In this document: piece by piece, positions 40,900 to 53,811 of the stretch | Position numbering within the stretch: position 1 is the stretch's first letter | How the letters are laid out: each line of letters opens with the position of its first letter | Program-made: the position numbers and the translations under genes | Origin: Balaenoptera acutorostrata | Taxonomy: Eukaryota; Chordata; Mammalia; Artiodactyla; Balaenopteridae | Direction: 5' to 3' | Assembly (NCBI RefSeq): GCF_949987535.1 | Contig: NC_080069.1 | Span: 43,265,269-43,329,268, forward strand | DNA: 64,000 bases | The notes under the pieces: model-generated | Told to the model about the DNA's origin: nothing | Database searches by the model: none | The model's input: the letters and a program-made list of their open reading frames with translations, nothing else

Positions 40900-41023
40900 G
40901 CGGCAGGCTCAAGCTAGTGAGCTGACAGCACGCCTCGGTCGCCCGCCTTGGGGCTCTTTCCTGTCAGCGTTTTCTCCTGTCTTCAGACAGGGTTGATCGA
41001 GGAGGAATTTGGAAGCCTCCGAG
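40900..41023 (+). other. KIF24: KIF24 non-coding exon 1 (start approximate)
   Basis: Ends at a strong donor, CCGAG|GTGAGA. It contains no long frame. Its partner acceptor is TTTCTCTTCAG at 60201. Confidence 0.55.
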
Positions 41024-42884
41024 GTGAGAAATGGCGGGGGAGAACCGGGGCGGGGTGGGCTGCTCGGGAGCCTTGCTGCCTGCCCCGCGGGAGAGGGTGA
41101 GCAGGGCGCCCGCCAAGCGCGTGAGGAGGCGGGCAGTTGGGAGGCGACCGGGAGTTGACCTCTCCCGATGGTCCGAATGTTCACCCACTCGCCTACCCTC
41201 TCCCTCACTTCTCCCGTGAAACCTTTTCTGAGTCTCGAAGTCCTCTTTACCCCTTTGAACCTATAGCCCTGACTGGAACCTGTCTTAGAAAGCTTCTGTT
41301 CCTCCTTGGGTGCTTCCGTGAACCCCATTCTCTTCCCTTCTCCCATATAATTCTGAGGTCTTTGAGGCAAGGCAAGCATCTTTCACAATGTTTTACACAT
41401 AGTAGATTTTTCAGGAAATATTTGTTGAGTTGAATTTAATTCACCACAAATAAATTGGATTCCCCTCTATGCCCTGCCCCTTTTTCCCTCCCATACAGAG
41501 ATTATTTTTTATCTTTATGGGGGAAGGGGGAGGGCATCCTGATCTCATATGCAAAAGGACCTGAAAGTTTACGGTTGGGCTTTCCACTCTTCGTGAAAGG
41601 GAAAACTTTTGGATTGCTTACTACAACTCTTCCCGCATTGTGCCTTTTAGTCTTGGTCTCCCAGTGTTTTTATTAGACTCCCGGTTAGTCTTTGCTTAAA
41701 ACGAACCATTCTGTTGTTGCTGTATGCCAAAAGACTTGATCTCAGTGTCTTAGTGACCCACAGCTGTTGTCACATTTTAAGTGTTTTCTCTTTTGTATTT
41801 CTGTTCTGCTTGTAGTCTCTCTACTTCAGCACATATAACAGCTGCTCCGGTAGCCTATCCATTTATCAGGTGTCCGTGATAGAACTGCATTACCAAGACT
41901 GTTGTTTCGTTGTTAACTCCTAAGGCTATATATTCCCAATATGCTTTGTTGATTCTTATATCAAAATCATAGCTCAATGATGACTTTAATAAAAGGATTG
42001 AAAAAAGTCAGGTATAGCAGCTCTGTTCTTATTACCTTCTTATAAAAGTTTGAACATAACCTTATAGCTAAACTGTAGACCTGTGGCATGTAATGGAACC
42101 CGAACTGGGGATTCAGGGTTTGGTCTTGGCTCTGTCTTTTTCACTGTGGCTGGCTTTGCAGGTCATTTATCCCTTTTAGATTTCACTTTTTCCATGTGGA
42201 AAATCAAATGTTTGAATTAGATTAGAAGTCATGTGGCTCTACTATCAATTTAGTCAAGCCGTTGATGCCAGGTAGACATCATGCACTCAGCCTTCCAAAG
42301 ACCATATAGCTGGAAAGTAATAGCTACCATTATTGAGCATCTACCCTGTGCAAAGCACTATATCATATCAAGGGCTTTACATAAATATTAAATTTTTCTT
42401 AGCATAGTACATTAATCTACTGCCCACATAACATTTCATTAAAAACTGTTGGTTTATGTTGTTAATGAAAATCTTTAGCTATTCATAGTATGTCCTTGGG
42501 GCAAACTAGGGCATGATTCTCTCATCTTCCAGTTTAGCAGGAACAGCAGTTTTTTTCTCTGGGCTGCAGTTTTGTTAGTAAAGTGAGGGGTTGATTGAAC
42601 CACTCTTCTCAGATCCCTTCAGTTTAATTGATGAATTAATCCAGTTTCCTGTGCTGGCTCAGCAAACCTATTCATAATTTGTTCAGAGTAGGTCCTCAGC
42701 AAATTTTGTTAAATGAGTAATAGAGTTCTACTTCTTGTACTTTGAGTGTTGTGGTCATTATACTTTCCAAGATATTGTCTCAAGGATTTTGATGTTCATA
42801 TCCTATTAAACAAGAAGACTTTTCCACAGGCATAAACTAATAGGTACCATTCGTACTGGAAAAATTCAGTTTTCCACAAGTATG

Positions 42885-43215
42885 TCTTTTTCGTGTGTAG
42901 GGAAAAACCAAATATGTGGGGTCCCCACAATTCTCTGTGACAGCAGTTGGGTGTCCTACCGTTTAACTCAGTCTAACATTTTACCTGGAGATAGTGTCAG
43001 ATCCCAGAGGTTAAGGGCTTAGTCCCTCAGGACTGCTCCCATACCACTTCAGATGCCAATCACAAGTAGTAGGTCCGCAGATACCCACAACTTCTCTCAC
43101 ATTTGGCTACAAATTAGAGGTTCCCACGTCCCCCTCCTCAGGTTTGATTAATTTGCTACAGCAGCTCCCAGAACTCACAGAAACACATTTATCACCATCA
43201 GAAGTTATCTTGCTT
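42885..43215 (+). repeat. Unassigned old repeat, possibly an ERV LTR fragment
   Basis: The phrase GCTACAGCAGCTCCCAGAAC with following CTCACAGAAACAC resembles mammalian ERV LTR text as remembered. No internal retroviral genes are present. Confidence 0.3.
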
Positions 43216-43564
43216 ATTTGATTATTGATTATCTCCTTCCATTAGAATAATAGCACCTTGAGGGCAGTGACCTTATCTGTTTTGTTCCTCAATGTCTAGA
43301 AAGGGCCCAGCTCATAAAAGTCCCTCAAGCTATTTCTTGAATGACTGGATGAAAGCTTTTTGTTGTAACTGTGACCATAGCTGTGTCCATAGCAATTCGT
43401 TTGAGTGAAAGAAACTTCTTTCATTTTCTTGCTCAGGGGCAGTGAGTCAGGGCACCACCAGCTCTGCTTTAGTTTTCTTGAGTAATCAAACTACCCTGAT
43501 ACAAAAGTTTCTATCACCTATGACTGCAAATGGTATCAAATGCTTTTGTATAGTTCTAAAAATA

Positions 43565-44500
43565 GTGTAGGGATATTTATTCGTTAAATAATTATTGAAT
43601 GTTTATTATTCCCAGACATTGTTTTAGATTCCAGGGATAAAAAGATCAATAAGACACATTCCTTGACCACAAGATCATATTCTAGTGGAGGAAATAGACA
43701 TACTCATAGATAATTATTACAGAATGTAACTGCAATGATAGAGATATGCAAAAGGTATGATATGAACATAGAAGGGAAATCCAACCACATCTGGGGAGAC
43801 CAGGAAAGAACTCATTTGTGTTTTAATCAATGGGTAAGAGGTAGACAGGTAAAGTGAGGTTTGATGAGAGTTGGAGAAGACCATTTAAGAGCACAATGTG
43901 AATAAATGCACAGAGATAACAGTCTAAGAAGCTGACTAAACTGAAGAGTAGGTGGGAGAGAGAGGAATGGGCTAGACTGTAGAAGGCTTTGCAGGACATG
44001 CTAAGGAGCTTGGACTTTGTCCTTTAGATAGGTGACAGGATGCCACTGAAAGTTTTTAAATAAGGGAGCAGCATGGTCATAACTGTGCTTTCAGAACAAT
44101 GATCTGGTTCTGTAGTGTAGAGGATGGTTTGGAGGGGGCAAAACTGGAGGCAGGGAGAGCGGTTAAGAGACATGTAATGATCTAGGTGAACCACCATCTG
44201 AGGCTGAACCACCAGGGCTGTGGTAGTAGGAATGAGGATAGCAAAGGGGAAATCTGACAGATATTTAGGAGATTAAATTGACTGGACCTGTTGATCAGAT
44301 TTGGGATTAAAGGAGAAGGAGGAGTCTAAGGATGCTTCCCAGTTTAGCTCTGAGTGACTGGATAGATGGTATTTTGTCACTTACCCTACCCCAACCCTCA
44401 CTTCCCCAAGGAACAAAGAGATGGAGGAACAGATTTTGTGGGGAGTTAATGAGTTTGGTTATTGACAAGTAGTTCAGATGCTCAATCGTGGGGACATTTT
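43565..44500 (-). mobile_element. L2-like LINE remnant, antisense
   Basis: It begins with a TTATTGAATGTTTATTATTC section and has the GTAGAAGGCTTTGCAGGACA phrase, in the same order as the remnant at 38.2 kb. Confidence 0.5.
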
Positions 44501-45904
44501 GATAGTGATACCTGCATGTTTTTGCTGCAAGACATCTGTAAGATTGTTAGTTTTATTGTGAGGTGAACTAAAGTTACACTGGAATTCTGAAAGTACTCAG
44601 TTAATAACATTGCACAATATCCAGGCCAAAAAGACTAGCTGAGATTTCACAAGCAATGAGGAGCAGTACTGTGTCTATTATAGTCTTTTAAATTACCTGC
44701 TTATGCTGAGATTTGATTGGTTAAAACTAGTGGTATAGAATTTTGTAGCCAACAAATAGATATCTAATCACTTTCAAAAACAAATTCATATAGTTGTTTT
44801 TAATAAATTATCTATGCCTTTGTTTCTTCATTTGTATAAAGTGAGGTGATGACAATGTCCATCTCTCACAAAAAGTCTTGGAAGATTAATCAGGTAGCAT
44901 AATTAATTATGCATTAATAATTTAGATCCCAGTGAATGGAATTGTTGTTTTAATCGTTCTTTGCTTTCTCAGCATCACTCCTTTAGAAGTAATTTCTGGT
45001 GCCATTGTGGCAACGGTTCCCAAGAGGATGTAACCCTAAGTAAAAGCATCTCTGTCATCTTAGTAATTTATAAAAACTGATTGTAATCGTTATTTTTCCA
45101 ATTAAACATGTGAGATATATTTTGTTGAAAGTATTTTATAACTGCAAAATGGCAAAAAATCTGAAAATGACAACTTCTGCAATTGGATTAGATCAAGATT
45201 TAAAAAATAAAACACTGAGTTTAAACCCAATATTGGTTACCACCTGTTCCTGGGAATTCTTTCAAAATTAAACCTCTATATTTAGAGAGGTAATATTTGA
45301 ACTGTTTTAAGATAACTGGGTTCAGCAATTTTGTTATGCTTATTTTTAGGTGATTGCTCCCATGTTTTGCACCAGACTTAGAAATTTTTAAATGTCATAG
45401 TGGGGCTCTTGAAAGGAATTGCAGTAATTGCAAAGCATTAGCTACTTAACCATAAACAAAGTTGAAGCTTGTTTTTCAATTACAAAAAGAAACAATCTTT
45501 CAAAAAGTACTTTTGGGTATAACTCACATGATTTGTATCCCCAAATTCACATCCAGCCTTAAGAATTACATTTAGGTATCATATATTCTCATTCTTTGCA
45601 GCTGTTGTTTTAAGCAGCTGTCTAGTATCCCTTGTCTTCTTTTAAGACCAGCGGTCTATAGATAGAATAATCCCTAGAGTTTGAAATAACTTAATTCCCT
45701 TGTTGGAGGAAAAGTGTATACTGTATTATCCACATTTTAATCTCCCACTGATAATATTGCATTTCTTGTGTTCTTAATTAGGGATCTTATGCCTAATGTG
45801 GGGTACACGAACATCTTAATGCAAATTCATTGAGAATGTTGGGTTTGTATTGTGTCTGTTACTAATGCAGTGGGTTCGGTGACTTTTAAAAAAAGTGATC
45901 ATTA

Positions 45905-46212
45905 GGGCTTCCCTGGTGGTGCAGTGGTTGGGGGTCCGCCTGCCAGTGCAGGGGACGCGGGTTCGAGCCCTGGTCTGGGAGGATCCCACATGCCGCGGAG
46001 CGACTGGGCCCGTGAGCCACAACTACTGAGCCTGCGCGTCTGGAGCCTGTGCTCCGCAACAAGAGAGGCCGCGATAGTGAGAGGCCCGCGCACCGCAATG
46101 AAGAGTGGCCCCCGCTCGCCGCAACTAGAGAAAGCCCTCGCACAGAAACGAAGACCCAACACAGCCAAAAATAAAAATAAACAAATAAATAAATTTATTA
46201 AAAAAAAAAAAA
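45905..46212 (+). mobile_element. CHR-type SINE, long form
   Basis: Complete head, body and AAATAAAAATAAACAAATAA-type tail. AAAAAGTGATCATTA flanks both ends. It is the sense arm of an inverted pair with 46352-46644. Confidence 0.95.
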
Positions 46213-46350
46213 GTGATCATTATTAGTGGTTGCCTAGGGCTGGATGGGTTGGGGGTTTAGTATGTAAATGTATTAAAAGCCATTGAATTCACTTTAAATG
46301 GGTGAATTCTATGGTATGTGAACTATATCTCAATAAAGTTGTTATATATA
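46213..46350 (+). mobile_element. L1M 3' end
   Basis: GGTGAATTCTATGGTATGTG then AACTATATCTCAATAAAG is an old L1 3' UTR. Similar ends lie at 49135, 49835 and 51285. Confidence 0.7.
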
Positions 46351-46351
46351 T

Positions 46352-46644
46352 ATTTTTAAATTAATTAATTAATTTATTTTTGGCTGTGTTGGGTCTTCAT
46401 TTCTGTGCGAGGGCTTTCTCTAGTTGCGGCGAGCGGGGCCCACTCTTCATCGCGGTGCGCGGGCCTCTCACTATCGCGGCCTCTCTTTTTGCGGAGCACA
46501 GGCTCCAGACGCACAGGCTCAGTAGTTGTGGCTCACGGGCCTAGTTGCTCCGCGGCATGTGGGATCTTCCCAGACCAGGGCTCGAACCCGTGTCCCCTGC
46601 ATTGGCAGGCAGATTCTCAACCACTGCGCCACCAGGGCAGCCCT
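46352..46644 (-). mobile_element. CHR-type SINE, long form
   Basis: The reversed element runs from an (AATT)n tail to the head complement CCACCAGGGCAGCCC. It is closely alike the element at 45905. Confidence 0.95.
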
Positions 46645-47539
46645 ATTTTTTTAAGTGGTCATTGTCACAGTTTAGGGGAACTCAGTTGAAGAAATATTTC
46701 TTGGCAATCAGAAGCTATTTTGGTCCTTGTATTTCATACTACCTCTGTATTAATGAGAGCGTATAATATGTTCTAATGCCTGCTGACCTTCCCGTGTAGT
46801 CCCTTGCTTTCAGGAACAGTATATTCATTTAAAACATGTATAATTGAGCAAGTAGAAAGTGGAAAATAGTAAGGTGTTCGAAAAGGCCACTGAGGTTTAG
46901 CGTATCAAAGCTGTGTAACCTTAGGCAAGTCACTTAATCATTCAGAGCCTCAGTTACCACATAAAATGAAGGTGTTGGATCAGATGCTAGTTCTCAAACT
47001 CTGATGCCCACAGGGCTAACCAATTAAAGTAAATAAATAAAGTTGGTGGGTATAAGGGAATGGGGAGCAGGGGACCATGGCGTATGGATAGTATATGCTC
47101 TTCTAAAGAGAGCAGCCATAACTCAATTGTGATCCATTGTTGCTTTATCTTATTGTAGGCCCAATGTAACTGTATCTTTAATTTTCAAGAAAAGCAGAAA
47201 CTGGATACTTTTAACTGTTCCTGCTTTTTAAATATTGCAACTAATTTTTAAAAATTTTAAACAGTATGCAAGCCAAACTACAAGGTATGAAGGAATCCTT
47301 CATGGGCCTAATATAGACTAGATCAGCTATAGACTAGACAATCTCTATTGACCTGGCTAGCTGTAGGATTCTTTTTTTTTTTTCCCCTTTATGTTACCTA
47401 AATATTATGTGGTACATTCCAAAGGGTATGTGTGAAACATATATGTAAGTTATAAAGCACAATACAAAATGAATAAATACCCAAGACCTAGCAGATAATA
47501 TCCCTGTATTCTTTTCCTGTTCACCATTTTCTTGCTCTT

Positions 47540-47950
47540 CCGTCAGAGATAACCATTATCCTTCATTTTGTATTTACTAAATAATACACTGGATTTGCTT
47601 GCTTTTGAACCTTATGCAAAGGAACGTAGTTTCCTGGGATTTGTTTTTTTCCTCATGATGTTTCTGAGATTGATAAATTGTTTAGTGTAGTTTGTCCTTT
47701 TATCACTATTGTATAATGTTCCATTGTATGAATATACCCAAATTTATTTATCTGTTCTTCAGCCAATGGACATTAGGTTATTTTGTTTTTGGCTCTTGTG
47801 AACAGTGCTGCTGTGAACTTTTTTGTATGTGCCTCCTGAAGTACACATGCAGAAGTTTTTCTGAGGTATATACCTAGGAGTTGAGTTGCTTGGTTGTATG
47901 CTGTATGAACACTCAACTTGGTAAGATAATGCCAAACTGTTTTTCAGTGT
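47540..47950 (-). mobile_element. Old L1M fragment, antisense
   Basis: Text such as TGTTCCATTGTATGAATATA, then TGAACAGTGCTGCTGTGAAC and GTATATACCTAGGAGTTGAG, is reversed L1 ORF2 3' sequence. Confidence 0.7.
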
Positions 47951-49134
47951 TTCTGATTTAGCCCCATGATCCTTCACTCTGAGAGTTCTCCATAACTCTC
48001 TGCCTTCTCTAATTTATTGTATTCTCTCCTTCCACACCTTTTTCCCCTTAGTGAAGATAACCTGCCTCACTGCCCCTTATTTTCTTTCTAGACAACCATA
48101 TGTTCTCTGCCATTTCATTAAGAACTTTTCCTCTAACATAATAGAATCATATTTAGAAATAAATATTACACTTTTACAGCTACATTATAAATAACTTGTT
48201 AAAAGTGCCTTTTAAATGCTTTTCCATGCAGAAATATTTATTTTAAAATTTAATGGTCATTTAAAGAACTTTGTAAGTTTTATTTGTCAGGTTTGGTCTA
48301 AGATTAATTACATTTAAGTTCTGTTTACTGTGTGGTTTTCTTTAATTACCTCACAAATGATCAGGTTATTTCTGGCATTTGTGAACTTCTAGTTGTTTCC
48401 AGGGTTGCTCAGCATAAATAATTTGAAATTTTATTGTTGAATGGAGAGGATTTTTTTAAACTTGGGAACATGAATTATTTCTGAACTAACTTTGAATATT
48501 TTTCTTTTAAAAAGGCTGTGACACACAGATGCTTTCAACTTTTGTTTTTTTCTACTATAAATGTTATCCAAAGCCACATTTTACTTTCCTCTTCATTGTA
48601 TTCTTTGTAACAAAAATAAATACACCTTTAAAGAGGAATTATTTAATTAACCATTATAAAAATAACAAAGATTATTTGATACTATGAAATCCATGTACAA
48701 ACGAGTCAGACTTTTTTTCTTTTTTTAAACAGGCTGGTTTATTTTCTTTAAAATAAGGGTAGAGTTCCTAAGATTCTTAATAGAATGAGATTGGCTTTGG
48801 TTTATGCATTATTAGACTTATACTGAATTACTTCTTGAAAACTATGGCCATCACACCCACCTAGAACATGTTTGGTATGCCCTTCTAATTTATTCAACTG
48901 AAGCTCTTGAAATTTTCATTCTGTGCTAGAAGAGTGTAAAAAATAACTCAGCCTGTGCATTCTTAATAGCTCTTGACCACAGCTCAAATTTCCCCAGAAA
49001 ACTTCAATACATTTTCTCAGTTTCTTCCATGGTTAATTTTATTTTTGATAATTATAGAAGTGAATGTTTTAGGAAAAGCGCTTTTCTCTGTTAGGTGCTA
49101 GTGTAACATCTAAAATTTAATGGTACAATGTTTC

Positions 49135-50030
49135 TTTTTGGAGTGATAAAAGTGTTCTAAAATTGGATTGTGGTGATGGTTGCACAACCTTGTGAATATA
49201 CTAAAAACTATTGAATTGTACACTTTAAATGGGTGAGTTTTATGGTATGTGAATTATATCTCAGTAAAGTTATTAAAGTTTAATGATGTCCTTGAGGGAT
49301 TTATTGACCCTTTTTTTCCTTTTCATCTTTGATAATTGAAATTTTGGGAATGTCACATAAATTTGAGAAACTAAAAATAGCTTGGATGCTTAGAACTTGG
49401 GCCATTTTCCCCCGTTTTTCTGATTGGCAAGGAATACATAGACCTTAGATTTAGGTTTTCTACTTTTATAGTGATCAAAAACCTTTATTAGAGATATTGA
49501 ATAATCTTGACAATTATACGCGACAGTAGATTATGCTATTTTCTTCAAATTTGTTTCACTACTTGTTTTTCTCAGTTAAATTAGACTGATTTAAGAACTT
49601 TTTTCCTTTATTAGCAGATGTCATTTAGGTCAGTGAAAAAAGAGCTATGGTAAATAGTATGATCATTTTAACTTTTTTCCAAAGGCCTAAGAAAGGAAAA
49701 TCACAAAATTTTCAGTCAATAAATGTTAAATAGATTTAAACTAACAATGACACTATATGATTTTATTTTACAACAAATTGTAGAAAATACAACTCATCTA
49801 TAGTGACAGATAGCAAGTCAAAGATTACCTGGGACCAAAGGTGGAGGAGAGGATTGATTGCCAAGGGGCCTTAGGAACTTTTCTGATGGGACTGTCTTGA
49901 TTGTATTTTGATTAATGTGGTGGTTACATGGGTATATATTTGTCAAAACTTATGGAACTGTACACTTAAAATGGGTCTAGTTTGTTATACATAAATTATA
50001 CCTCAGTAAAATTGATTAAAAGAAAATCAA
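49135..50030 (+). mobile_element. Two L1M 3' ends (49135-49282 and 49835-50030)
   Basis: Both end in the L1M signature: TTGTACACTTTAAATGGGTG in the first and CTGTACACTTAAAATGGGTC in the second, followed by a CTCAGTAAA end. Confidence 0.7.
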
Positions 50031-51284
50031 TTAAAGTGACCACACATACACATGACTTATATTTGTATCAGGTGTTGGTCTTTTGATATGTAGCATCATC
50101 TAATGTTTCCACATTATATATAGTAACCAGGCACTTATGTCAACTATTTATGGCAATGAAGGAGAGAAAAGTATTTGTACAATTGTCATTGATGAAACAG
50201 TATTACATTAGTAGAAGCCTACACATAGCATTACTATTAATTAATTAGTATATTTTGCAAGTATAGTACATCTACTTCAGTATGTCTAATTTCTTACCTT
50301 TAGATTCTGTTATGTATTCAGCTTTTCATCAATTGAATAATAGAAACCATCTTTTAATTGTGTTAAAAGTTTTTAATATGTTTTATATATTTGTTTCTAA
50401 TAAGTCAACACTTCCTACATGCCAGGCACAGTGATCCAGTGCCGAATAAGAGAGCATAGCTCCATTATGGAGTACTTTACAATTTTCAAATTAGTTTTAC
50501 ATAAATAATTTTATCACATCCTTTGAGAGAGGGAAATAAAACTCAGAGAAACTAAGTGACTTTGTCCAAGGTTACACAGCTAAATAACTGAGAGTTATCT
50601 GATTCCAAATTCAGGTTCAGGCAGTTTAGGTGGGTAGAGTTACATAGTTTAGGTAGATGAATGGAAAATTTGAGGGGACATGTTAAATAGTTGGATCTTA
50701 TCCACATCCTGGAATGTGAATAAACTTCCTTAATTATGTATAAAGTTGCATGTATTCCCCTTCCAGTTTATCTTCTCTGCCACCAGGATAAGAAAGTTTG
50801 AATTTCTGCCAACTGGATTTCTTCCAAGACTCTATTTCTGATTGTTACCCCAACAGCTGAGACCTAGCAGTCTCTGGGTTTGTCACAAAGGAGCACTCTG
50901 CATACTGGTGGCATTGAACGTGAGTGGGCCCTACATGTAAAAACCTGCCCATCTGGCCTCCATTGGATTTTACTGATTGGCAGGGCATTTTCCAGGTGGT
51001 GGCAGCTGTGAAAGATTCCATGCTGCAGCACAGATCTGCAGGAGACAGCCACTCTGTTGAGCAGGGTAGATAGAGGGCCTGTTAGGGGGGCTGGCAAGGA
51101 GCTGTCTTTGCAGCTACTTTTGAAGGAAGCAGCATGGAATAGTGCAAAGAACATGGGACTAGCCATGAGAAGACCTAAGTTTGAATCTTAGAACTGTCAC
51201 TTGAGAGCTGTGTTACCTTGGGCAGGCAACTCACTGATTCATTCCAGTCTTTCTCCTCCTAAGTAAAATGAGGGCGTGATATGT

Positions 51285-51600
51285 GCATTATGGATGAATC
51301 TCATAATCATTATGCTAAGTAAAAGAACCCAGATACAAAAAAGAATATATTGTATAATTCCATTTATATAAACTTTTAGAAAAGCAAACTTATATATAAT
51401 GGCAGAAACATCATACAGATCAGTGGTTGCCTAGGGCCAGGGGCAGAGGGAAGGATGGAATGCAAAGAGGCGTGAGGAATCTTTTGAGGATGATGGAAAT
51501 ATTCTGTATTTTAATTGTGGTGGTGGTTTCACAGGTGTATTCAACTGTCAAAACGCATGGATTTGTACCCTATTGTGCACACACACCCAAAAGGGAATCT
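51285..51600 (+). mobile_element. L1M 3' end
   Basis: CAGTGGTTGCCTAGGGCCAG, then GTATTTTAATTGTGGTGGTG, in sense orientation. It is interrupted at its end by the SINE at 51603. Confidence 0.65.
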
Positions 51601-51602
51601 TT

Positions 51603-51939
51603 TTTTTTTTTTTTTTTTAGAGTTATGTGTTTATTTGCTTTTTTTTTTTTTTTTAAGAATTTCACTTTATTTATTTTCTGGCTGTGTTGGGTTTTTCGTT
51701 TCTGTGCGAGGGCTTTCTCTAGTTGCGGCAAGCGGGGGCCACTCTTCATCGCGGTGCGCGGGCCTCTCACTATCGCAGCCTCTCGTTGCGGAGCACAGGC
51801 TCCAGACGCGCAAGCTCAGTAGTTGTGGCACACGGGCTTAGTTGCTCCGCGGCATGTGGGATCTTCCCAGACCAGGGCTCGAACCCGTGTCCCCTGCATT
51901 GGCAGGCAGATTCTCAACCACTGCGCCACCAGGGAAGCC
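51603..51939 (-). mobile_element. CHR-type SINE, long form with extended T-rich tail
   Basis: CCCAAAAGGGAATCTT is present before and after it. Two T runs (51600-51618 and 51638-51654) make an unusually long tail region. Confidence 0.93.
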
Positions 51940-51990
51940 CCCAAAAGGGAATCTTGAAGCTATTTCAGGGCTTAATAAGAAAGAATTGAG

Positions 51991-52122
51991 GGAATTCCCT
52001 GGCGGTCCAGTGGTTAGGACTTAGCGTTTCCACTGCAGGGGACATGGGTTCCATCCCTGGTCAGGGAACTAAGATCCCGCATGCTATGTGGCGTGGCCAA
52101 AAAGAAAGAAAGAAAGAAAAAA
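51991..52122 (+). mobile_element. CHR-type SINE, short form
   Basis: The head GGGAATTCCCTGGCGGTCCA and an AAAGAAAGAAAG tail, with AAGAAAGAATTGA-type flanks. Confidence 0.92.
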
Positions 52123-53597
52123 TTGAAATAGATTTGGATTATTTACCATTTGTACAGGAGGGGAGAGAAGCAGCACGGATTGGTATTTGCGTTGTGTATT
52201 TGTAGTCTGTGTATTTACCCTTTCTGCTCTAGGTTACCCAGTAAAGTTATACCTAATGTAATAGGAATTCTCCAACACTAAACAAAATCAACAATCATCC
52301 ATCTTGACCTCTAACTCTTCCTTTACCCCTTTGTCATTTTTATCTGAATTTTTATGAACTAGTAATAGTAGGGGACATTTGAAATCAGACAGATTTCTTA
52401 AAATATTTGAAATACTTAATTTACTAAAAAATTTTATCTATATTCCATTGTCCGGTCATTCCACTTCTTAGTGGTTATTATATCCTATCACCTTTATGTT
52501 GAGGAACTCTATTGACATCCTCATAGTCACAGTGCGACAAAGATGTCAATGGTAAATTCTTAACTCCAGTATGTAAGCAGGGCTGCAAGAAATAAAATGG
52601 AAATGACTTGCCCTCCCCAGCCCCCCAAATTCTCATCCTGTATTCTATTAATGATTGTAAATGCCTCAATGTCCTTCTTAATAAGGCCTCCCAGAAGCCA
52701 CAACTAATTGTTTGGGGTTGACACTGAAGTCAGAACTTGATCTAGAAAGACTATTCAGTAACTCAAATATGAAGTGAGTAGTGACTTTCCTGGATTAGCT
52801 ACTTGTGGCTGTATAGCGTTATTCCTGATCTCCAAAGGGAAGAGAAGGGCTGGTGTGGTTGTGCTTATTCTATCCCCTCTTTCCCTAATGCCCAGGCCCT
52901 CTCTGCTTAAGAATTGCCAGGAATACGTAACCTTTAGCTGGATGTGGGACAAAGGGCAGCTACTTCTAAAACAGAGATATGTGTTTCTTGGAAGAAAGCT
53001 GATTTTAGGTTTTGGCCAGGAAATATACAAGATGAAGCTCTCAAAGACTAAGGTAATTGATAGAAACACATGAAATATATAAAACCCATGAGTTAATAAT
53101 GAATTTGAACCTGCCTCGCCCCCTCAAAAAAAAGCAAAAGCAAAACCCCAAAAGAACTCATTGGACACCATCCAAAATAACTAGGGCACTACTACTACTT
53201 AACTCTGAAAATTAGAAATTAAAAGAAAGAATACTTTTATGCCCGCCTTCATGTGCAAACTCTACTTTGGATAATCAAATAGCCCTAGTTGTTGACAGAA
53301 AGTTTTTCTTTATAGGAAAATTCCACAGAGAATGATAGATTCAGAAAATCACCATTTTGCAACCCCAGGTAGCGATTGAGGCAGGTAGCGATCAACAGAG
53401 GATGAAACCATTGGATTGATTGGTTGATGAGAGAACTTTACAATGAAGGAAATCAGTCTGCAATTTGCAGACATTTGTATGTATTCTGATGTGATGTATT
53501 ATGAAGCACATGATAACACCTATGAAGTATTTTTACCCCAAATGTGGAACTTGATTCTAATATAGGATTGTCAGATTAAGCCAACACAAAACAGGAC

Positions 53598-53627
53598 ACT
53601 TAACCACTGTGCCACCAGGGAAGCCCC
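53598..53627 (-). mobile_element. Isolated 30-bp SINE head
   Basis: Only the reversed first bases of the CHR SINE are present (AACCACTGTGCCACCAGGGA then AGCCCC). Body and tail are missing. Confidence 0.8.
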
Positions 53628-53811
53628 AACAGGGTTTTTAAAATAGAATTCTGGTATAACCAGACTAAATAAAATAGTTTATGTAAAGTACTTAAGCATA
53701 GTGCTTGGCATAAAATAAAACTTAGTAAATTTTAGTTTCATCAGATCATCAAGGTAGTATGACCATAAGCTGAAATAATGGGATTAGCCTTGTTATATAA
53801 AACGTTTCTTT

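Larger units (their letters stand above)
40480..41023. promoter_or_regulatory. CpG-rich bidirectional promoter of NUDT2 (-) and KIF24 (+)
   Basis: Two strong divergent donors bracket it: AAG|GTGAGT on the - strand at 40511 (end of NUDT2 exon 1) and GAG|GTGAGA on the + strand at 41024 (end of KIF24 exon 1). There is no TATA box. Five CCAAT boxes are present: CCAAT at 40484 and 40570, ATTGG at 40694, 40756 and 40809. A CHR-like TTCGAA lies at 40857 and a TCGCGAGA word, part of the known TCTCGCGAGA promoter palindrome, at 40667. CCAAT plus CHR is the usual layout of G2/M-expressed genes and would fit KIF24. Confidence 0.75.

Noticed and set aside
41031..41219. 62-codon frame beginning right after the KIF24 exon 1 donor
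   Set aside because: It starts seven bases past a strong donor in CpG-rich DNA and is basic and low in complexity; KIF24 starts in the next exon.
41970..42015. ATGATGA word as a C/D snoRNA C box
   Set aside because: No D box or terminal stem at a suitable distance.
45886..46226. Open frames of 85-100 codons over SINEs (also at 46405, 51427, 51723, 58894)
   Set aside because: All recur with every long-form SINE copy and reflect the repeat, not a gene.
50864..51166. 100-codon antisense frame in KIF24 intron 1
   Set aside because: No recognisable domain, no splice or promoter context; part overlaps a MIR-like stretch near 51130-51260.
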